DNA of 64,000 nucleotides from DASQMT01 sp963835735 (GCA_963835735.1 CAWIGP010000007.1:496001-560000), one strand, 5' to 3'; shown: positions 1 to 8,850, counted from the stretch's first letter. Made by a program: numbers and translations. The notes: generated from the letters alone by a model not told the origin.

Positions 1-483
1 GCCCGCTCGGGTGCGTCGAACGGCTCGATCTACCACCACTTCGGCGCGAAGGACGGGATCCTCGCCGCGCTGTACACGGACGCGCTCGCCTCCTACCAGG
101 AAGAGCTGCGCGCGCTGCTGCGCGAGCACGCCGACGACGCCGAAGGAGGGATCCGCGGCGCGGTCGTGCATCACCTCGCGTGGGTGGAGGCGCACCCGCA
201 CGAGACGCGCACGCTGTTCGAGCACCGCCAGACGCTGGAGCGGACGCCGCGCGCGGGCGAGCTGCGCGCGCTCAACCGGGCGGCGCTGACCGACGTCCGC
301 GCGTGGCTGGCTGGGCACGTCGCCGCGGGCGCGATCCGGGACCTCGGTGCGGCCGCCGCACCGGTCTGGCTCGGCCCGGCGCAGCTGGTCGCGCGCGACT
401 GGATCGCCGGCCGCCTGCGCGGCAGGCCGGGCGCCCTTGCGAACGAGCTCGCCGAGGCCGCGTGGCGGTCGTTCCGCGCCTGA
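1..483 (+). CDS. TetR-family transcriptional regulator (5' end outside window)
   Basis: The frame is open from base 1 to the TGA at 481-483, giving 160 residues. The first residues read ARSGASNGSIYHHFGAKDGI, the end of the TetR helix-turn-helix (S-IYHHF-KDGIL). About 130 residues of ligand-binding helices follow. The start and the first ~30 residues of the DNA-binding domain lie left of the window. TetR proteins are usually dimeric repressors released by a small ligand; the ligand cannot be read here. The nearest downstream gene runs the other way, so no operon partner is visible. Confidence 0.85.
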   Translation, partial: ARSGASNGSIYHHFGAKDGILAALYTDALASYQEELRALLREHADDAEGGIRGAVVHHLAWVEAHPHETRTLFEHRQTLERTPRAGELRALNRAALTDVRAWLAGHVAAGAIRDLGAAAAPVWLGPAQLVARDWIAGRLRGRPGALANELAEAAWRSFRA

Positions 484-603
484 CATCGGCGAAGCTCGGC
501 GCTGTGGGTAACTCGGGCGCTGGTGTACTGCGGCATTGAGGGCACGCGGGATCGGCGCCTTGCGTCGGATAGCGACCTCAAGGCGCAACGGAGCACGAGT
601 CGC

Positions 604-1417
604 TTAGCGCACCCGCACGGGCTGGCGCGCGCTGACGCTGCTGCCGCCGACCTTGAACGAGACCGCGAGCGTGTAGCGGCCCGGCCTGATGCGCTTGCTG
701 TGGCGCAGCGTCACGCGCCCCTCGCGCCGGGCGCTGCCGCGCGCGACAGTGTTGCCGCCCTTGACGAGGCGCACGTTGATCGCCGTCGCCGCCACCTCGG
801 ACGGCAGCACGACGATCCGGCAGCTCGTCTTCGGCGGCCGCCCGCGCGTCGTGCACGTGGCCTGGATCGCGCGCCCCGGCGCGCCCTGCGGCCCGGCCGC
901 GCCCGGCGCCCTGCGGCCCGGCCGCGCCCTGCGGCCCCGCCGCGCCCGCGGTCCCGGCCGGTCCCGCGGCGCGCCGCCGGCGCCGGCCGCCCCGTGGCCC
1001 GCCCGGCGGCGCCGTACGGCCGCGATCCCCGGTCGCGGCGCCGGATCGCCTGCCCGATCAGCGTGATGGCCGGCGTCGCCGCTGCTACCGTTGACGACAG
1101 CGACGCGCTGCGCGCGCCGGCGACTGTCGGCGTGAACCGCGACGCCGACGAAGCACGTGCGCCGGCCGCGAGCGTCACGCCGTGGCACGTCGTGGTCGGT
1201 CGGCGACAGCTCGAAGTCGAGCGGCGTCCGTCGCCGGTCAGCCGCACGATCACGTCGGACGTCGGCGCGTTGGCGCGTCAGCGGCAGGTACACGACCGGG
1301 CCTCGCGTGTCCACTGACGACGTCGCCGAAGTCGCCCGGCGGCGCGGTCACGGCGGCGTTCGCGCTCGCCGGCAACGCAAGCACGACGAGCAGGGGCAGG
1401 ACGAGTCGCGCTGACAT
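604..1417 (-). pseudogene. Broken secreted surface protein (anchor-D-like and collagen-like remnants)
   Basis: An ATG at 1417 follows a GAGGAG ribosome site and begins a clear signal peptide (MSARLVLPLLVVLALPASANA). The reading then jumps frame about six times in ~250 bases. Pieces resembling a choice-of-anchor-D beta domain (FTPTVAGARSASLS, ITLIGQA) lie in alternating frames. They are followed by Gly/Pro-rich collagen-like sequence (GPQGAPGR) and an intact C-terminal domain of about 85 residues ending at 604. Both one-base gains and one-base losses are needed to repair it, unlike the other frameshifts in the window. It is therefore a degraded gene or a badly sequenced GC-rich repeat gene. 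Function unknown; probably exported. Confidence 0.55.
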
Positions 1418-1435
1418 GGTGTTCTCCTCGACTGA

Positions 1436-2326
1436 CTACAGGTGGACTTCCAGCACCTCTCCCGGCGCCTCCGGCACGCGGTCGGGATGCAGGATGTGCG
1501 CCATCAGCTCGAGCCCGTCGATGAGCCGCGGGCCCGGGCGGGAGAAGTATGCGGCGGCGTCGACGGCGACGACGCGCTTCGCGCCGACTCCGGCCAGCGC
1601 GTCGGCGTAGGACTCCGCCTCCTCGAGCGCGCGCTCTGCGTCGTAGCCGCACGGCATGCAGACCACGACGTCGGGCCGGGCGGCGGCGACCTCCTCCCAT
1701 GTGCGCGTCTCGGACGGCTCGCCGGCAAGGCCGAGCAGGTCCACCCCGCCGGCGTACTCGATCAGCTGCGGTGTCCAGTGTCCGGCCACGAAGACCGGGT
1801 CGAGCCACTCCAGCGCGGCGACGCTGACGGGCGCCGCGCCGCGTACCGCCAGGCGCACGCGGTCGATCCGTGCGGCCGCGTCCTGCACGAGATCGACGCC
1901 GGCGTCCTTGGCGTCGGTCGCCTGCGCAAGCGTGCGCACGTCGCCGAGCATCTCGCCGAGCGTGTGCGGGTCGAGCGAGATCACGTCCGGCGCGGGTTCC
2001 ATCCGTTCCGCGAGCGCGCGCACGTCGTCGTAGGAGACCGCGCAGACCGCGCACAGCGCCTGCGTGACGATCAGGTCGGGCGCGAGCGACTGGAGCGCAT
2101 GCTCGTCGAGCTCGTAGATCGCCAGGCCCTGCTCGGTCAGCTGCCGAACCGCCCGGTCGATCTCGTCCGGCTTCAGCCCGGGCCCGATCACGTCGCGCGT
2201 GACCTTCGGCAGCTCCAGGACCTCCGGCGGGTGGTCGCACTCGTGTGTGACGGCAGTAACCTCGTCGCCGACGCCGATCGCGAAGAGCAGCTCGGTGGCC
2301 GACGGGACGAGGGACACGATGCGCAC
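1436..2326 (-). CDS. Corrinoid/B12-binding BtuF-like protein
   Basis: This 296-residue protein belongs to the periplasmic-binding fold family of BtuF/FepB. It opens with RIVSLVPSATELLFAIG, the hallmark of cobalamin- and haem-type binding proteins, and keeps the two-lobe pattern with PDLIVTQ and RPDVVVCMPCGYDAE strands. No signal peptide or lipobox is visible, and no permease or ATPase lies next to it, so a cytoplasmic corrinoid-binding role is as likely as transport. I chose the GTG at 2326 because family members begin directly with MRIVSL. The frame runs further upstream, but that extension lies over the divergent pterin dehydratase gene. No cobalamin riboswitch fits in the 24-base divergent gap. 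Confidence 0.75.
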   Translation of the reverse strand: MRIVSLVPSATELLFAIGVGDEVTAVTHECDHPPEVLELPKVTRDVIGPGLKPDEIDRAVRQLTEQGLAIYELDEHALQSLAPDLIVTQALCAVCAVSYDDVRALAERMEPAPDVISLDPHTLGEMLGDVRTLAQATDAKDAGVDLVQDAAARIDRVRLAVRGAAPVSVAALEWLDPVFVAGHWTPQLIEYAGGVDLLGLAGEPSETRTWEEVAAARPDVVVCMPCGYDAERALEEAESYADALAGVGAKRVVAVDAAAYFSRPGPRLIDGLELMAHILHPDRVPEAPGEVLEVHL

Positions 2327-2350
2327 GCGACAAGTATGGCCGGAGGGACT

Positions 2351-2593
2351 ATGAGCGAATGGTCGCAGCGCCCCGACGCGCTCGAGCGCGACTTCGAGTT
2401 CAAGGACTTCGCCGAGGCGATGGCGTTCGTCAACCGCGTCGCGGCGGCGGCCGAGGAGGCCAACCACCACCCCGACATCCTCGTCCACGGATGGAACAAG
2501 GTGCGGCTGACGCTGTCCACGCACTCGGAGGGCGGCCTGACCGATGCCGACCACGCGCTCGCGCGGCGGATCGACGAGCTGACCGGCGGCTAG
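2351..2593 (+). CDS. 4a-hydroxytetrahydrobiopterin dehydratase (PCD/DCoH family)
   Basis: The 80-residue protein matches the short bacterial pterin-4a-carbinolamine dehydratase. The active-site block EEANHHPDILVHGWNKV contains the two adjacent histidines, and the last third reads LSTHSEGGLTDADHALARRI. The family dehydrates 4a-hydroxytetrahydropterin to recycle the cofactor of aromatic amino-acid hydroxylases; in many bacteria its partner enzyme is unknown, and none is seen here. The ATG at 2351 has a GGAGGG ribosome site. The gene is divergent from the B12-binding protein. Confidence 0.9.
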   Translation: MSEWSQRPDALERDFEFKDFAEAMAFVNRVAAAAEEANHHPDILVHGWNKVRLTLSTHSEGGLTDADHALARRIDELTGG

Positions 2594-2642
2594 CCCCCCT
2601 GCCGCCCGCTCGCCCGCTTGGTACGCTCGCCGGGTCGCCCCG

Positions 2643-2705
2643 ATGAACGACGACGACGCATCCCGAAGTAGCGGCGCGCCTGCGCGGCGCGGCTTCTGCG
2701 CATGA
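2643..2705 (+). CDS. Possible 20-residue leader ORF coupled to the CNNM/CBS gene
   Basis: ATG at 2643 opens a 20-codon frame whose TGA (2703-2705) overlaps the ATG of the next gene (2702-2704) in an ATGA arrangement. A TACGCT box lies at 2622-2627. The peptide is polar with no recognisable motif. Because the downstream gene lacks a clear ribosome site of its own, translational coupling is a reasonable inference. It could also be chance. Confidence 0.3.
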   Translation: MNDDDASRSSGAPARRGFCA

Positions 2706-4018
2706 CCACGGCGCTCCTCCTCGTAGCCGTCCTGGTCCTCGTGCTACTCAACGGCTTCTTCGTAGCCGCGGAGTTCGCGTTCGTGCGTGCGCGCCGCGCG
2801 CACCTGGAGAAGGAGGCCGAGGCCGGCAGCCGCGGCGCCGCCCTGGCAGTGGAAATCTCCGACGACCTCTCGCGCTACCTGTCCTCGTGCCAGCTCGGGA
2901 TCACGCTGACGTCGCTCGCCATCGGCTTCCTCGGCGAGCCGGCGATCGCGACGATCTTCGAGGACATCATCGGCGAGAGCATCCCGCACGGCCTGTCGCT
3001 GGCGATCTCGCTCGCGCTCGCCTACCTGATCACGACGTCGCTTCACATCACGCTCGGCGAACAGGTCCCGAAGATCTACTCGATCCAGAAGTCCGAGGGC
3101 GTGGCGCGCTTCGTCGCCCGGCCGCTGCACATCTTCACGCGCATATTCCACCCGTTCATCATGCTGCTCAACGGGACCTCGAACGCGATCCTGCGCGTGA
3201 TCGGCGTGCGCACGAGCGGCAACCTCGAAGAGGGGGAGACGCCCGAGGAGCTGAAGGTCCTGATCCAGCAGTCGCTCATCGGCGGCAAGCTCGATCCGGG
3301 CGAGGCGGGGATGCTCACCGGCGTCTTCCACCTGCACGAGCAGGAGGCGCGCCAGGTGATGACGCCGGCTCCGGCGATCGTGACCGTCGACCTGTCCGAG
3401 GACGTCGAGACCGCGCTGCGCCGCTGCGTCTCCTCCGGCCACACGCGGCTCGTCGTCACCGAGGACGACAACCACGACCGCGTGAAGGGCATCGTGCACG
3501 CGAACGCGCTGGCGCAGCTGCTGCTGACCGAGGGCACGGACGCGACGATCGAGGGGCTGGTGCGCGAGGTGCCGATCGTCCCCGAGACCAAGCCGCTCGA
3601 CGACCTGCTCGCCGAACTCCAGCGGCAGCGCATGTCGCTGGCGGTCGTGATCGACGAGTACGGCCGCACAGCCGGCATCGTGACGGTCGAGGACATCATC
3701 GAGGAGGTCGTCGGCGAGATCGACGACGAGACCGACCCGCTCGGCGGCGCCGTACGCCGGCTCGCCAACGGCGACTGGTTCGTGCGCGGGCACGTGGCGA
3801 TCAGCGACCTCGAGGACTACGGCTTGCACCTGCCGGTCGACACCGACGCCTACAACTCGGTCGGCGGATTCGTGTTCGGCGAGCTCGGGCGCCTGCCCAG
3901 ACGCGGCGACACGATCCAGCACAACGGCTACTCGATCCGCGTCGAGTCCGTGCGGGAGAACAGGATCGAGGCGGTGCGCATTCGTCCGCGCGCTACGCCG
4001 TCGGCGGCTTCGTCGTAA
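2702..4018 (+). CDS. CNNM/CorC (HlyC/TlyC-type) transmembrane CBS protein
   Basis: 438 residues. Residues 1-200 form a DUF21/CNNM domain: a first membrane helix (LLLVAVLVLVLLNGFFVAAE), then further hydrophobic segments around 60-80, 95-120 and 150-170. A CBS-domain pair follows (about 215-340, with the regulatory motif VIDEYGRTAGIVTVEDIIEE). The C-terminal CorC_HlyC domain spans about 350-430. Relatives are divalent-cation (Mg/Co) transport or regulatory proteins of the cytoplasmic membrane; the older 'hemolysin' name is misleading. A stem-loop lies 33 bases after the stop. Confidence 0.9.
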   Translation: MTTALLLVAVLVLVLLNGFFVAAEFAFVRARRAHLEKEAEAGSRGAALAVEISDDLSRYLSSCQLGITLTSLAIGFLGEPAIATIFEDIIGESIPHGLSLAISLALAYLITTSLHITLGEQVPKIYSIQKSEGVARFVARPLHIFTRIFHPFIMLLNGTSNAILRVIGVRTSGNLEEGETPEELKVLIQQSLIGGKLDPGEAGMLTGVFHLHEQEARQVMTPAPAIVTVDLSEDVETALRRCVSSGHTRLVVTEDDNHDRVKGIVHANALAQLLLTEGTDATIEGLVREVPIVPETKPLDDLLAELQRQRMSLAVVIDEYGRTAGIVTVEDIIEEVVGEIDDETDPLGGAVRRLANGDWFVRGHVAISDLEDYGLHLPVDTDAYNSVGGFVFGELGRLPRRGDTIQHNGYSIRVESVRENRIEAVRIRPRATPSAASS

Positions 4019-4050
4019 CGCGCGCGGTTTTCGTGCAGCTTCCGGCGAAA

Positions 4051-4076
4051 ACGCGGTAGCAAAAAGCTACCTGCGT
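4051..4076 (+). terminator. Stem-loop downstream of the CNNM gene
   Basis: ACGCGGTAGC (4051-4060), an AAAAA loop and GCTACC-t-GCGT (4066-4076) form a 10-bp stem with one bulged T. It lies 33 bases after the CNNM stop. There is no U-run, so it may be a GC-type terminator or an RNA-stabilising hairpin. Confidence 0.4.
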
Positions 4077-4082
4077 GACGGA

Positions 4083-4240
4083 TTGCACAAAGGGGCAGGA
4101 CGCGCTACCTTCACGCCAACCGACGAGACCGCTTCGGCGGTTGAGGAGGAGAGAGGGAGATCCTGGGGAGGATCGACCGAGAGAAACACATACGGCCGCC
4201 GGACTCAGGGGAGCGAGTCCGGCGGCCGTAGTGTTTCTGG
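4083..4240 (+). ncRNA. Candidate structured small RNA with three hairpins
   Basis: The 309-base gap between two convergent genes holds an apparent promoter: TTGCAC at 4083-4088, a 17-base spacer, and TACCTT at 4106-4111. Three stems follow: ACCGC-TTCG-GCGGT (4128-4141), GATCC-N6-GGATC (4159-4174) and a 24-bp stem with one bulge (4182-4206 with 4215-4238, 8-base loop). Purine-rich GGAGGA-type stretches separate them. The long stem could alternatively be a bidirectional terminator, but it lacks T-runs and sits 160 bases from the CNNM stop. A 28-codon frame starts at ATG 4254 behind GGAGGAGGGG; I see no family match for it. No known RNA family was recognised. Confidence 0.4.
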
Positions 4241-4327
4241 AGGAGGGGTTGCGATGAGGGGTACGTTCGTCGCATCGCCGATGCTCCCAACGCCACCTCA
4301 ATCTCCGCTAAACATTACCTCACGGGC

Positions 4328-5110
4328 TCAATATTCGTAGAACCCCCGGCCGACCTTCTTGCCGAGGGCGCCGTCGGCGATCATCGCTTCGACCCGATCC
4401 GGGATCTCGGCGCCGATCGAGCGGCCGATCGCGACGGACACGTCGAGCCCGATGTAGTCGAGTAGCGCGAGCGGGCCCATCGGGTGGCCGGCGCCCATCC
4501 GCATGCAGTCGTCGACCGCCTGGGGCCGGAGCCCGGACGCCTCCAGCAGCCGGACGGCGTCGAACAGGAACGGGAACAGCAGCCGGTTGACGACGAAGCC
4601 CGGCGTGTCGGGCACCTCGACGGCGGTCTTGCCCAGCGCCGCGCACAGCGCGTGGGCGCGCTCGCGCGTGTCGGGGGCGGCGTCGGGCGGGAAGACGAGC
4701 TCGACCAGATCCATCTTCGGCACCGGGTTGAACACGTGCAGGCCGACGAAGCGATCCGGTCGCCCGGTCGCCGCCGCGAGCGCGGCGATCGAGAGCGCCG
4801 AGGTCGTCGTGGCGAGGATCGTTCCGTTGCCGGCGGCGCCGCCGAGGTCGCGCAACAGCGCCGCCTTGGCGTCCTGGTGCTCGACGATCGCCTCGACGAT
4901 GAACGTCGCGTCGCGCAGCGCGTCGAGGTCGGACGAGACCGCCACGTTCCCCGCGCCGACGCCGCCGCGCTTCTCGATCAGCTTCTCCACCCTGGCGGTG
5001 GCGGCGTCCGGCCGGCGCGCCCACAGAACGACCTGCCCGTGCTCCGCCGCGACGCTCGCGAGGCCACAGGCGATGGCGCCGCCGCCGGCGATCCCGATCC
5101 GTTCTGACAC
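4328..5110 (-). CDS. 3-hydroxyacyl-CoA dehydrogenase (hbd-like)
   Basis: 260 residues, the length of single-function 3-hydroxybutyryl/acyl-CoA dehydrogenases. The NAD-binding Rossmann motif is RIGIAGGGAIACGLA (canonical GxGxxG; here GGGAIA, with the third Gly replaced). The catalytic histidine block LHVFNPVPKMDLVE and the C-terminal domain with GHPMGPLALLDYIGLD are clear. It oxidises 3-hydroxyacyl-CoA to 3-ketoacyl-CoA. The divergent neighbour is a thiolase, the next beta-oxidation step, and a palindrome between them suggests shared control. GTG start at 5110. Confidence 0.88.
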   Translation of the reverse strand: MSERIGIAGGGAIACGLASVAAEHGQVVLWARRPDAATARVEKLIEKRGGVGAGNVAVSSDLDALRDATFIVEAIVEHQDAKAALLRDLGGAAGNGTILATTTSALSIAALAAATGRPDRFVGLHVFNPVPKMDLVELVFPPDAAPDTRERAHALCAALGKTAVEVPDTPGFVVNRLLFPFLFDAVRLLEASGLRPQAVDDCMRMGAGHPMGPLALLDYIGLDVSVAIGRSIGAEIPDRVEAMIADGALGKKVGRGFYEY

Positions 5111-5124
5111 TGTGTCGATCCCCC

Positions 5125-5142
5125 GTTGACTCGTCAGTCAAC
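5125..5142. promoter_or_regulatory. Palindromic operator between hbd and thiolase
   Basis: GTTGACT-CGTC-AGTCAAC has perfect 7-base arms around a 4-base centre. It lies in the 78-base gap between divergent fatty-acid degradation genes and contains a TTGACT hexamer on both strands that could be a -35 box for either gene. TTGACT-type palindromes are typical of TetR-family regulators of acyl-CoA metabolism. The regulator is not identified. Confidence 0.55.
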
Positions 5143-5188
5143 CCCTACACTACGCAGCCCAACGCCAGTGAGCGGAGGTTCACCCAGA

Positions 5189-6356
5189 ATGGAAACCGGT
5201 CGAGAAGTGGTCATCGTCGAGGCGGTCCGGACCCCGATCGGGCGTGGCCACCCCGAGAAGGGCTACTACAAGGACACGCACCCGAACGAACTGCTCGGTA
5301 AGACGTTCACCGAGGTGATCGAGCGCGCGGGGATCGAGCCCGGCGCGGTCGAGGACGTGATCGGCGGCTGCGTGCAGCAGTACGGCGAGCAGATGTTCAA
5401 CGTGACGCGCAACGCCTGGCTGCAGGCGGGGCTGCCGGTCGAGACGCCGGCGACCACCGTCGACCGCCAGTGCGGCTCGGCTCAGCAGGCGGTCAACTTC
5501 GCGCGCCGCGCTGATCGCGGCCGGCGTGCACGACGTCGTGATCGGCGGCGGCGTCGAGCACATGGGCCACATCCCGATGGGCGTCGGCTTCAAGTGGGTC
5601 GACGAGGTCGGGTCGCCGTGGCCGCCGGAGATGCTCGAGCGCTACAACCTCGTGCCGCAGGGGATCTCGGCCGAGATGATCGCCGACAAGTGGGAGATCC
5701 CGCGGTCGGAGATGGACGAGCTGGCGATGCGGTCGCACCACCTGGCCGCGCGCGCGACCGAGGAGGGGCGGTTCGAGCGCGAGACGGTCGCGTTCGGCGT
5801 CAACGGCGACACCTACGTGGCCGATCAGGGCATCCGGCCCGACACGAACCTGGAGGCGCTCGCCGGACTGAAGCCCGCGTTCAAGCCCGACGGCAAGGTG
5901 ACGGCGGGCAACTCGTCGCAGATCTCCGACGGCGCCGCCGCGGTGCTGCTGATGTCGGCCGACAAGGCGCGCGAGCTCGGCCTGACGCCGCGCGCGCGGA
6001 TCGTCGACCAGACTACGGTCGGCGTCGACCCGGTGATCATGCTCACCGGCCCGATTCCGGCGACGCGCAAGCTGCTCGAGCGCAACCGCATGACGATCGA
6101 CGACTTCGACCTGATCGAGGTCAACGAGGCGTTCGCCCCGGTCGTGCTCGCCTGGAAGCGCGAGCTCGAGCCCGATATGGACCGGGTGAACGTCAACGGC
6201 GGCGCGATGGCGCTCGGCCATCCGCTCGGCTCGACGGGCGCGCGGCTGATCACCACGCTGCTGCACGAGCTCGAGCGCTCCGACAAGGAGACCGGCCTCG
6301 TGACGATGTGCTGCGGCGGCGGGCTCGGCACCGGCACGATCATCCAGCGCGTCTGA
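5189..6356 (+). CDS. Acetyl-CoA acyltransferase (thiolase), one-base frameshift
   Basis: The first part (from ATG 5189 behind a GGAGG site) carries the nucleophile region TTVDRQCGSAQQAVNFA. The frame then shifts by one extra base near 5504 and continues as LIAAGVHDVVIGGGVEHMGH. The second part holds the other active-site motifs: VNGGAMALGHPLGSTGAR (His) and MCCGGGLGTGTI (Cys). With one base removed, the product is about 388 residues, normal for degradative thiolases of beta-oxidation (3-ketoacyl-CoA cleavage with CoA). All catalytic residues survive, so I read the shift as a sequence error. A true pseudogene is possible. Confidence 0.85.
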
Positions 6357-6440
6357 GCCGCGCAGCGGACCCGGGCGCCCACCGCGGGCGCCCGGGTCCG
6401 TGAACATCTCGCTTCGTGTGCGCCGTAGAATCGCGCGTAC

Positions 6441-6518
6441 GTGAGCGAGCTCTCAGGCACCTCGTACCGCGACGCTGCCCGCCCGGTAGCGATCTCCGTC
6501 ACCTTCTCCAGCCGTTGA
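6441..6518 (+). CDS. Possible 25-residue leader ORF coupled to FHA gene
   Basis: A TAGAAT box (6426-6431) lies 9 bases before a GTG that opens 25 codons (MSELSGTSYRDAARPVAISV...). Its TGA (6516-6518) shares a base with the ATG of the FHA gene (TGATG). Either it is a real coupled leader peptide, or it is the true N-terminus of the FHA protein separated by another indel. Confidence 0.3.
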   Translation: MSELSGTSYRDAARPVAISVTFSSR

Positions 6519-7202
6519 TGGACACGCCGCTCGCGCTCGACCTGGCAACCCCGGACGACCTCGACGCAAGGCGCGAGGCGGAGAAGCGCGGCACCCCGTT
6601 CCTGCTGCTCCGCGACGACCAGAGTGTGCAGCGGATCATCGCGCTCGACGAGCGCGCCGGCTCGATGACCGTCGGCCGGCGGCTGGAGGCCGACGTGCCG
6701 CTGCCGTGGGATCCGGAGGTGTCGCGCCTGCACGCCGAGCTGGAGTGCAAGGCCGGCGAGTGGACGCTCTCCGACGACGGCTACTCGCAGAACGGGACGT
6801 ACGTGAACGGGCTGCGGATCCACGGCCGCCGGCGGCTCGTGGACGGCGACCTGGTGCGGATCGGGCAGACGTCGATCGCGTACTGCGATCCCGGCCTGAG
6901 CGGTCTCGGCGTGACGCTGGCGCCGGGCGAGCTGGGGATCGCGCCCAAGTTCTCCGAGCAGCAGCAGCGCATCCTGCGCGCGCTGTGCCGTCCGCTGATG
7001 GGTGACGGCGAGGGCGTCAAGCCGACGCCGGACGCCGACATCGCGAACGGCCACGGGTATCCCCGAGGAGATCGTGACGACCGAGCTCGACCATCTCGGC
7101 CGCGCGTTCGGCCTGCAGGACATGCCGGCCGCCGATCGCCGCGCGGAGATCGCGCTGCTCGCGCTGCGCTCGGGCCTGGTCCGGGCCGACGAGAACGGCT
7201 GA
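6518..7202 (+). CDS. FHA-domain protein with C-terminal wHTH-like segment, one-base frameshift
   Basis: From ATG 6518 the protein has a forkhead-associated domain at about residues 45-125, with the core GSMTVGRRLEAD, SRLHAELE and SQNGTYVNGLRI motifs that bind phosphothreonine. The following segment (FSEQQQRILRALCRPL) resembles the helical DNA-binding-like tail found after some actinobacterial FHA domains. One extra G near 7050 shifts the frame; the continuation TGIPEEIVTTELDHLGRAFG ends at 7202. Repaired length is about 228 residues. It probably reads Ser/Thr kinase output, but no kinase is in the window. Confidence 0.75.
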
Positions 7203-7212
7203 GCGGCGGCGC

Positions 7213-7509
7213 TCAGCCCTCGGCGGGCGCCGGTTCCTCCTCGGCGAGGCTAGGCAGCGGGCGCTGGCCGTCCTGGGCAGGCTCGCCACGCACCTCGCCG
7301 GCGAATGCGATCAGCTCGAGTCGCGCGATCTCGCGCTCGCCCTCCACCCGCGCCGGATCGTCGGGCGGCAGCGGCCCGATCAGCTTGCGGATCCGGTTGC
7401 GCAGCTGGAGCGCGAAGTGCGGGGTCGAGGCGCCCATCAGCTGGCGCACGTCGTCGACCGTCACGCGGTGCCCGGGGCGCAGGCGGGCGGGCTGCTCGGC
7501 TTCGGCCAT
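7213..7509 (-). CDS. Small conserved-looking protein of unknown function
   Basis: 98 residues from ATG 7509. The centre (VTVDDVRQLMGASTPHFALQLRNRIRKLIGPLPPDDPARVEGER) is amphipathic and well ordered; the C-terminus is acidic and Pro/Glu-rich. No membrane segment or known domain was recognised. It lies 10 bases downstream of the lipoprotein gene on the same strand and may be cotranscribed with it. Confidence 0.6.
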   Translation of the reverse strand: MAEAEQPARLRPGHRVTVDDVRQLMGASTPHFALQLRNRIRKLIGPLPPDDPARVEGEREIARLELIAFAGEVRGEPAQDGQRPLPSLAEEEPAPAEG

Positions 7510-7519
7510 GGGCGGGAGT

Positions 7520-8738
7520 CTACGAGCCGTCGCTCCGGTCGACGGCCTGGATCTCGAGCAGCGAATCGATCCGTGCCTGGACGTCGACCGACACCGCGCT
7601 CTCGTCGCCGATGATCCAGCCGTGGTTGTAGACCCCGCGGACGGGATCCACGTCATAGCCCGGCTGGATGTCGAGCAGGTAGTCCTGCAGCGGCGCCGGC
7701 AGTGCGTTGGCCGTCGTGACGAGCAGCAGGGGGCCGTACGTGCCCGACGCCGACAGCGGCGCAGCGGCGGCGGCGTCCAGCGGCCGCTGGGTCGTCGCGA
7801 ACACCAGCCCGTGGCCCGGGTCGACGACGTTCCAGCCGAACGAGCCGTCGGAGAAGCGCGCGAACTCGATCGCGTTCGCGACAGGGTCGGCGCCGCTGAT
7901 CCGGCGCGTGTCGCCAAGCTCGCCGAGCTGGTCGACGACCCCCTTAGAGATCACCGACTCGGGTCCCGAGCACATAGATCTTCGGCCGCTTGTGCGCGGT
8001 GATCGCGGCGCGGGTCGCGGGCGGGATCGCGTCGCGCGTGACCCACAGGACCGGATCGCCCGACTTGGCCGCCCAGCCGGCGGCCGGCATCGAGAAGCCC
8101 GGCTGCTCGGCCGACGCGATCACGACCGCCCGCGACGGCCTGCCGGCGGCGGCGGTCTGGAGCCGGTCGATCGCCTGCGCGAGCGCGGCGTAGTCCGCGC
8201 CCTCGACCGGCGTCGTCTTGTAGCCCTGGGCGGTCGCCGCCTCGCCTACCTTGACGACCTGCGCGCCACCCGCCTTCTCGGCGCCGGTCGGGACGAGCCG
8301 GCCGAGCGCCTGCTCGGTCGCGCCGGGCAGCTCGCCGCCGTCGGTGTAGAGGACGGGGGCCCGCAGCGGCGGGGCCATGAGCTGGGCTGCCGAGATGCCG
8401 ACACGCCAGTCGGTGGCGTCGACGAGCGTCACCGCCTGCGGTCGGGTGTCGTCGTCGCGCGACGGGAAGACCGCCTGTGCGATCGCGGCGGCGTCGGCGA
8501 TCGGGTCGGCGCCGCCCACGCGGGTCGTGTTGCGCGTCGCGAAGGCGGGGAAGCCGAGGTCGGTCGCGGCCTGCTCCTCGTCGCCGCCCTGGCCGAGGAC
8601 CGGCGCCTGAGGGACTCCACCGCTCGCCCCGCCGTCGGATCCGCCGCCGTCGTCGTCGTCGCCGCCGCCGCCGCAGCCGGCGAGAAGCAGCACGATGAGG
8701 GCGAGCAGGGTCGCCGAGAGGGGCGCGAGGCGCACCAC
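7520..8738 (-). CDS. Lipoprotein with cell-wall-binding repeat 2-like domains, one-base frameshift
   Basis: The N-terminus is a lipoprotein signal (LLALIVLLLAGCGGGG, lipid Cys about residue 22). An Asp/Gly-rich linker follows, then repeats of the CWB2 type: TRVGGADPIADAAAIAQAVF and TRRISGADPVANAIEFARF, each leading to a Rossmann-like strand pattern. One extra base near 7968 splits it; YVLG continues as PESVISKGVVDQLG. The repaired protein is about 405 residues. CWB2 domains bind cell-wall polymers in Gram-positive bacteria. Its job here is probably surface attachment, consistent with the neighbouring envelope genes. Confidence 0.75.
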
Positions 8739-8850
8739 TGAAACGCTAGCGGCCGGACAGGGCGGGGATTCGAACCGAAAAGCGACGAATCACGGCAGGA
8801 ACCATGGGTCGGGGGTCGAAATTCTTCGCAAAGTGGACGTTTCTTGTAGC

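Noticed and set aside
2327..2350. Cobalamin riboswitch for the B12-binding gene
   Set aside because: The divergent gap is only 24 bases and contains no B12-box.
8755..8785. GGGGATTCGAACC resembling the T-loop of a tRNA on the minus strand
   Set aside because: The T-stem does not pair and no anticodon or D arm can be built around it.
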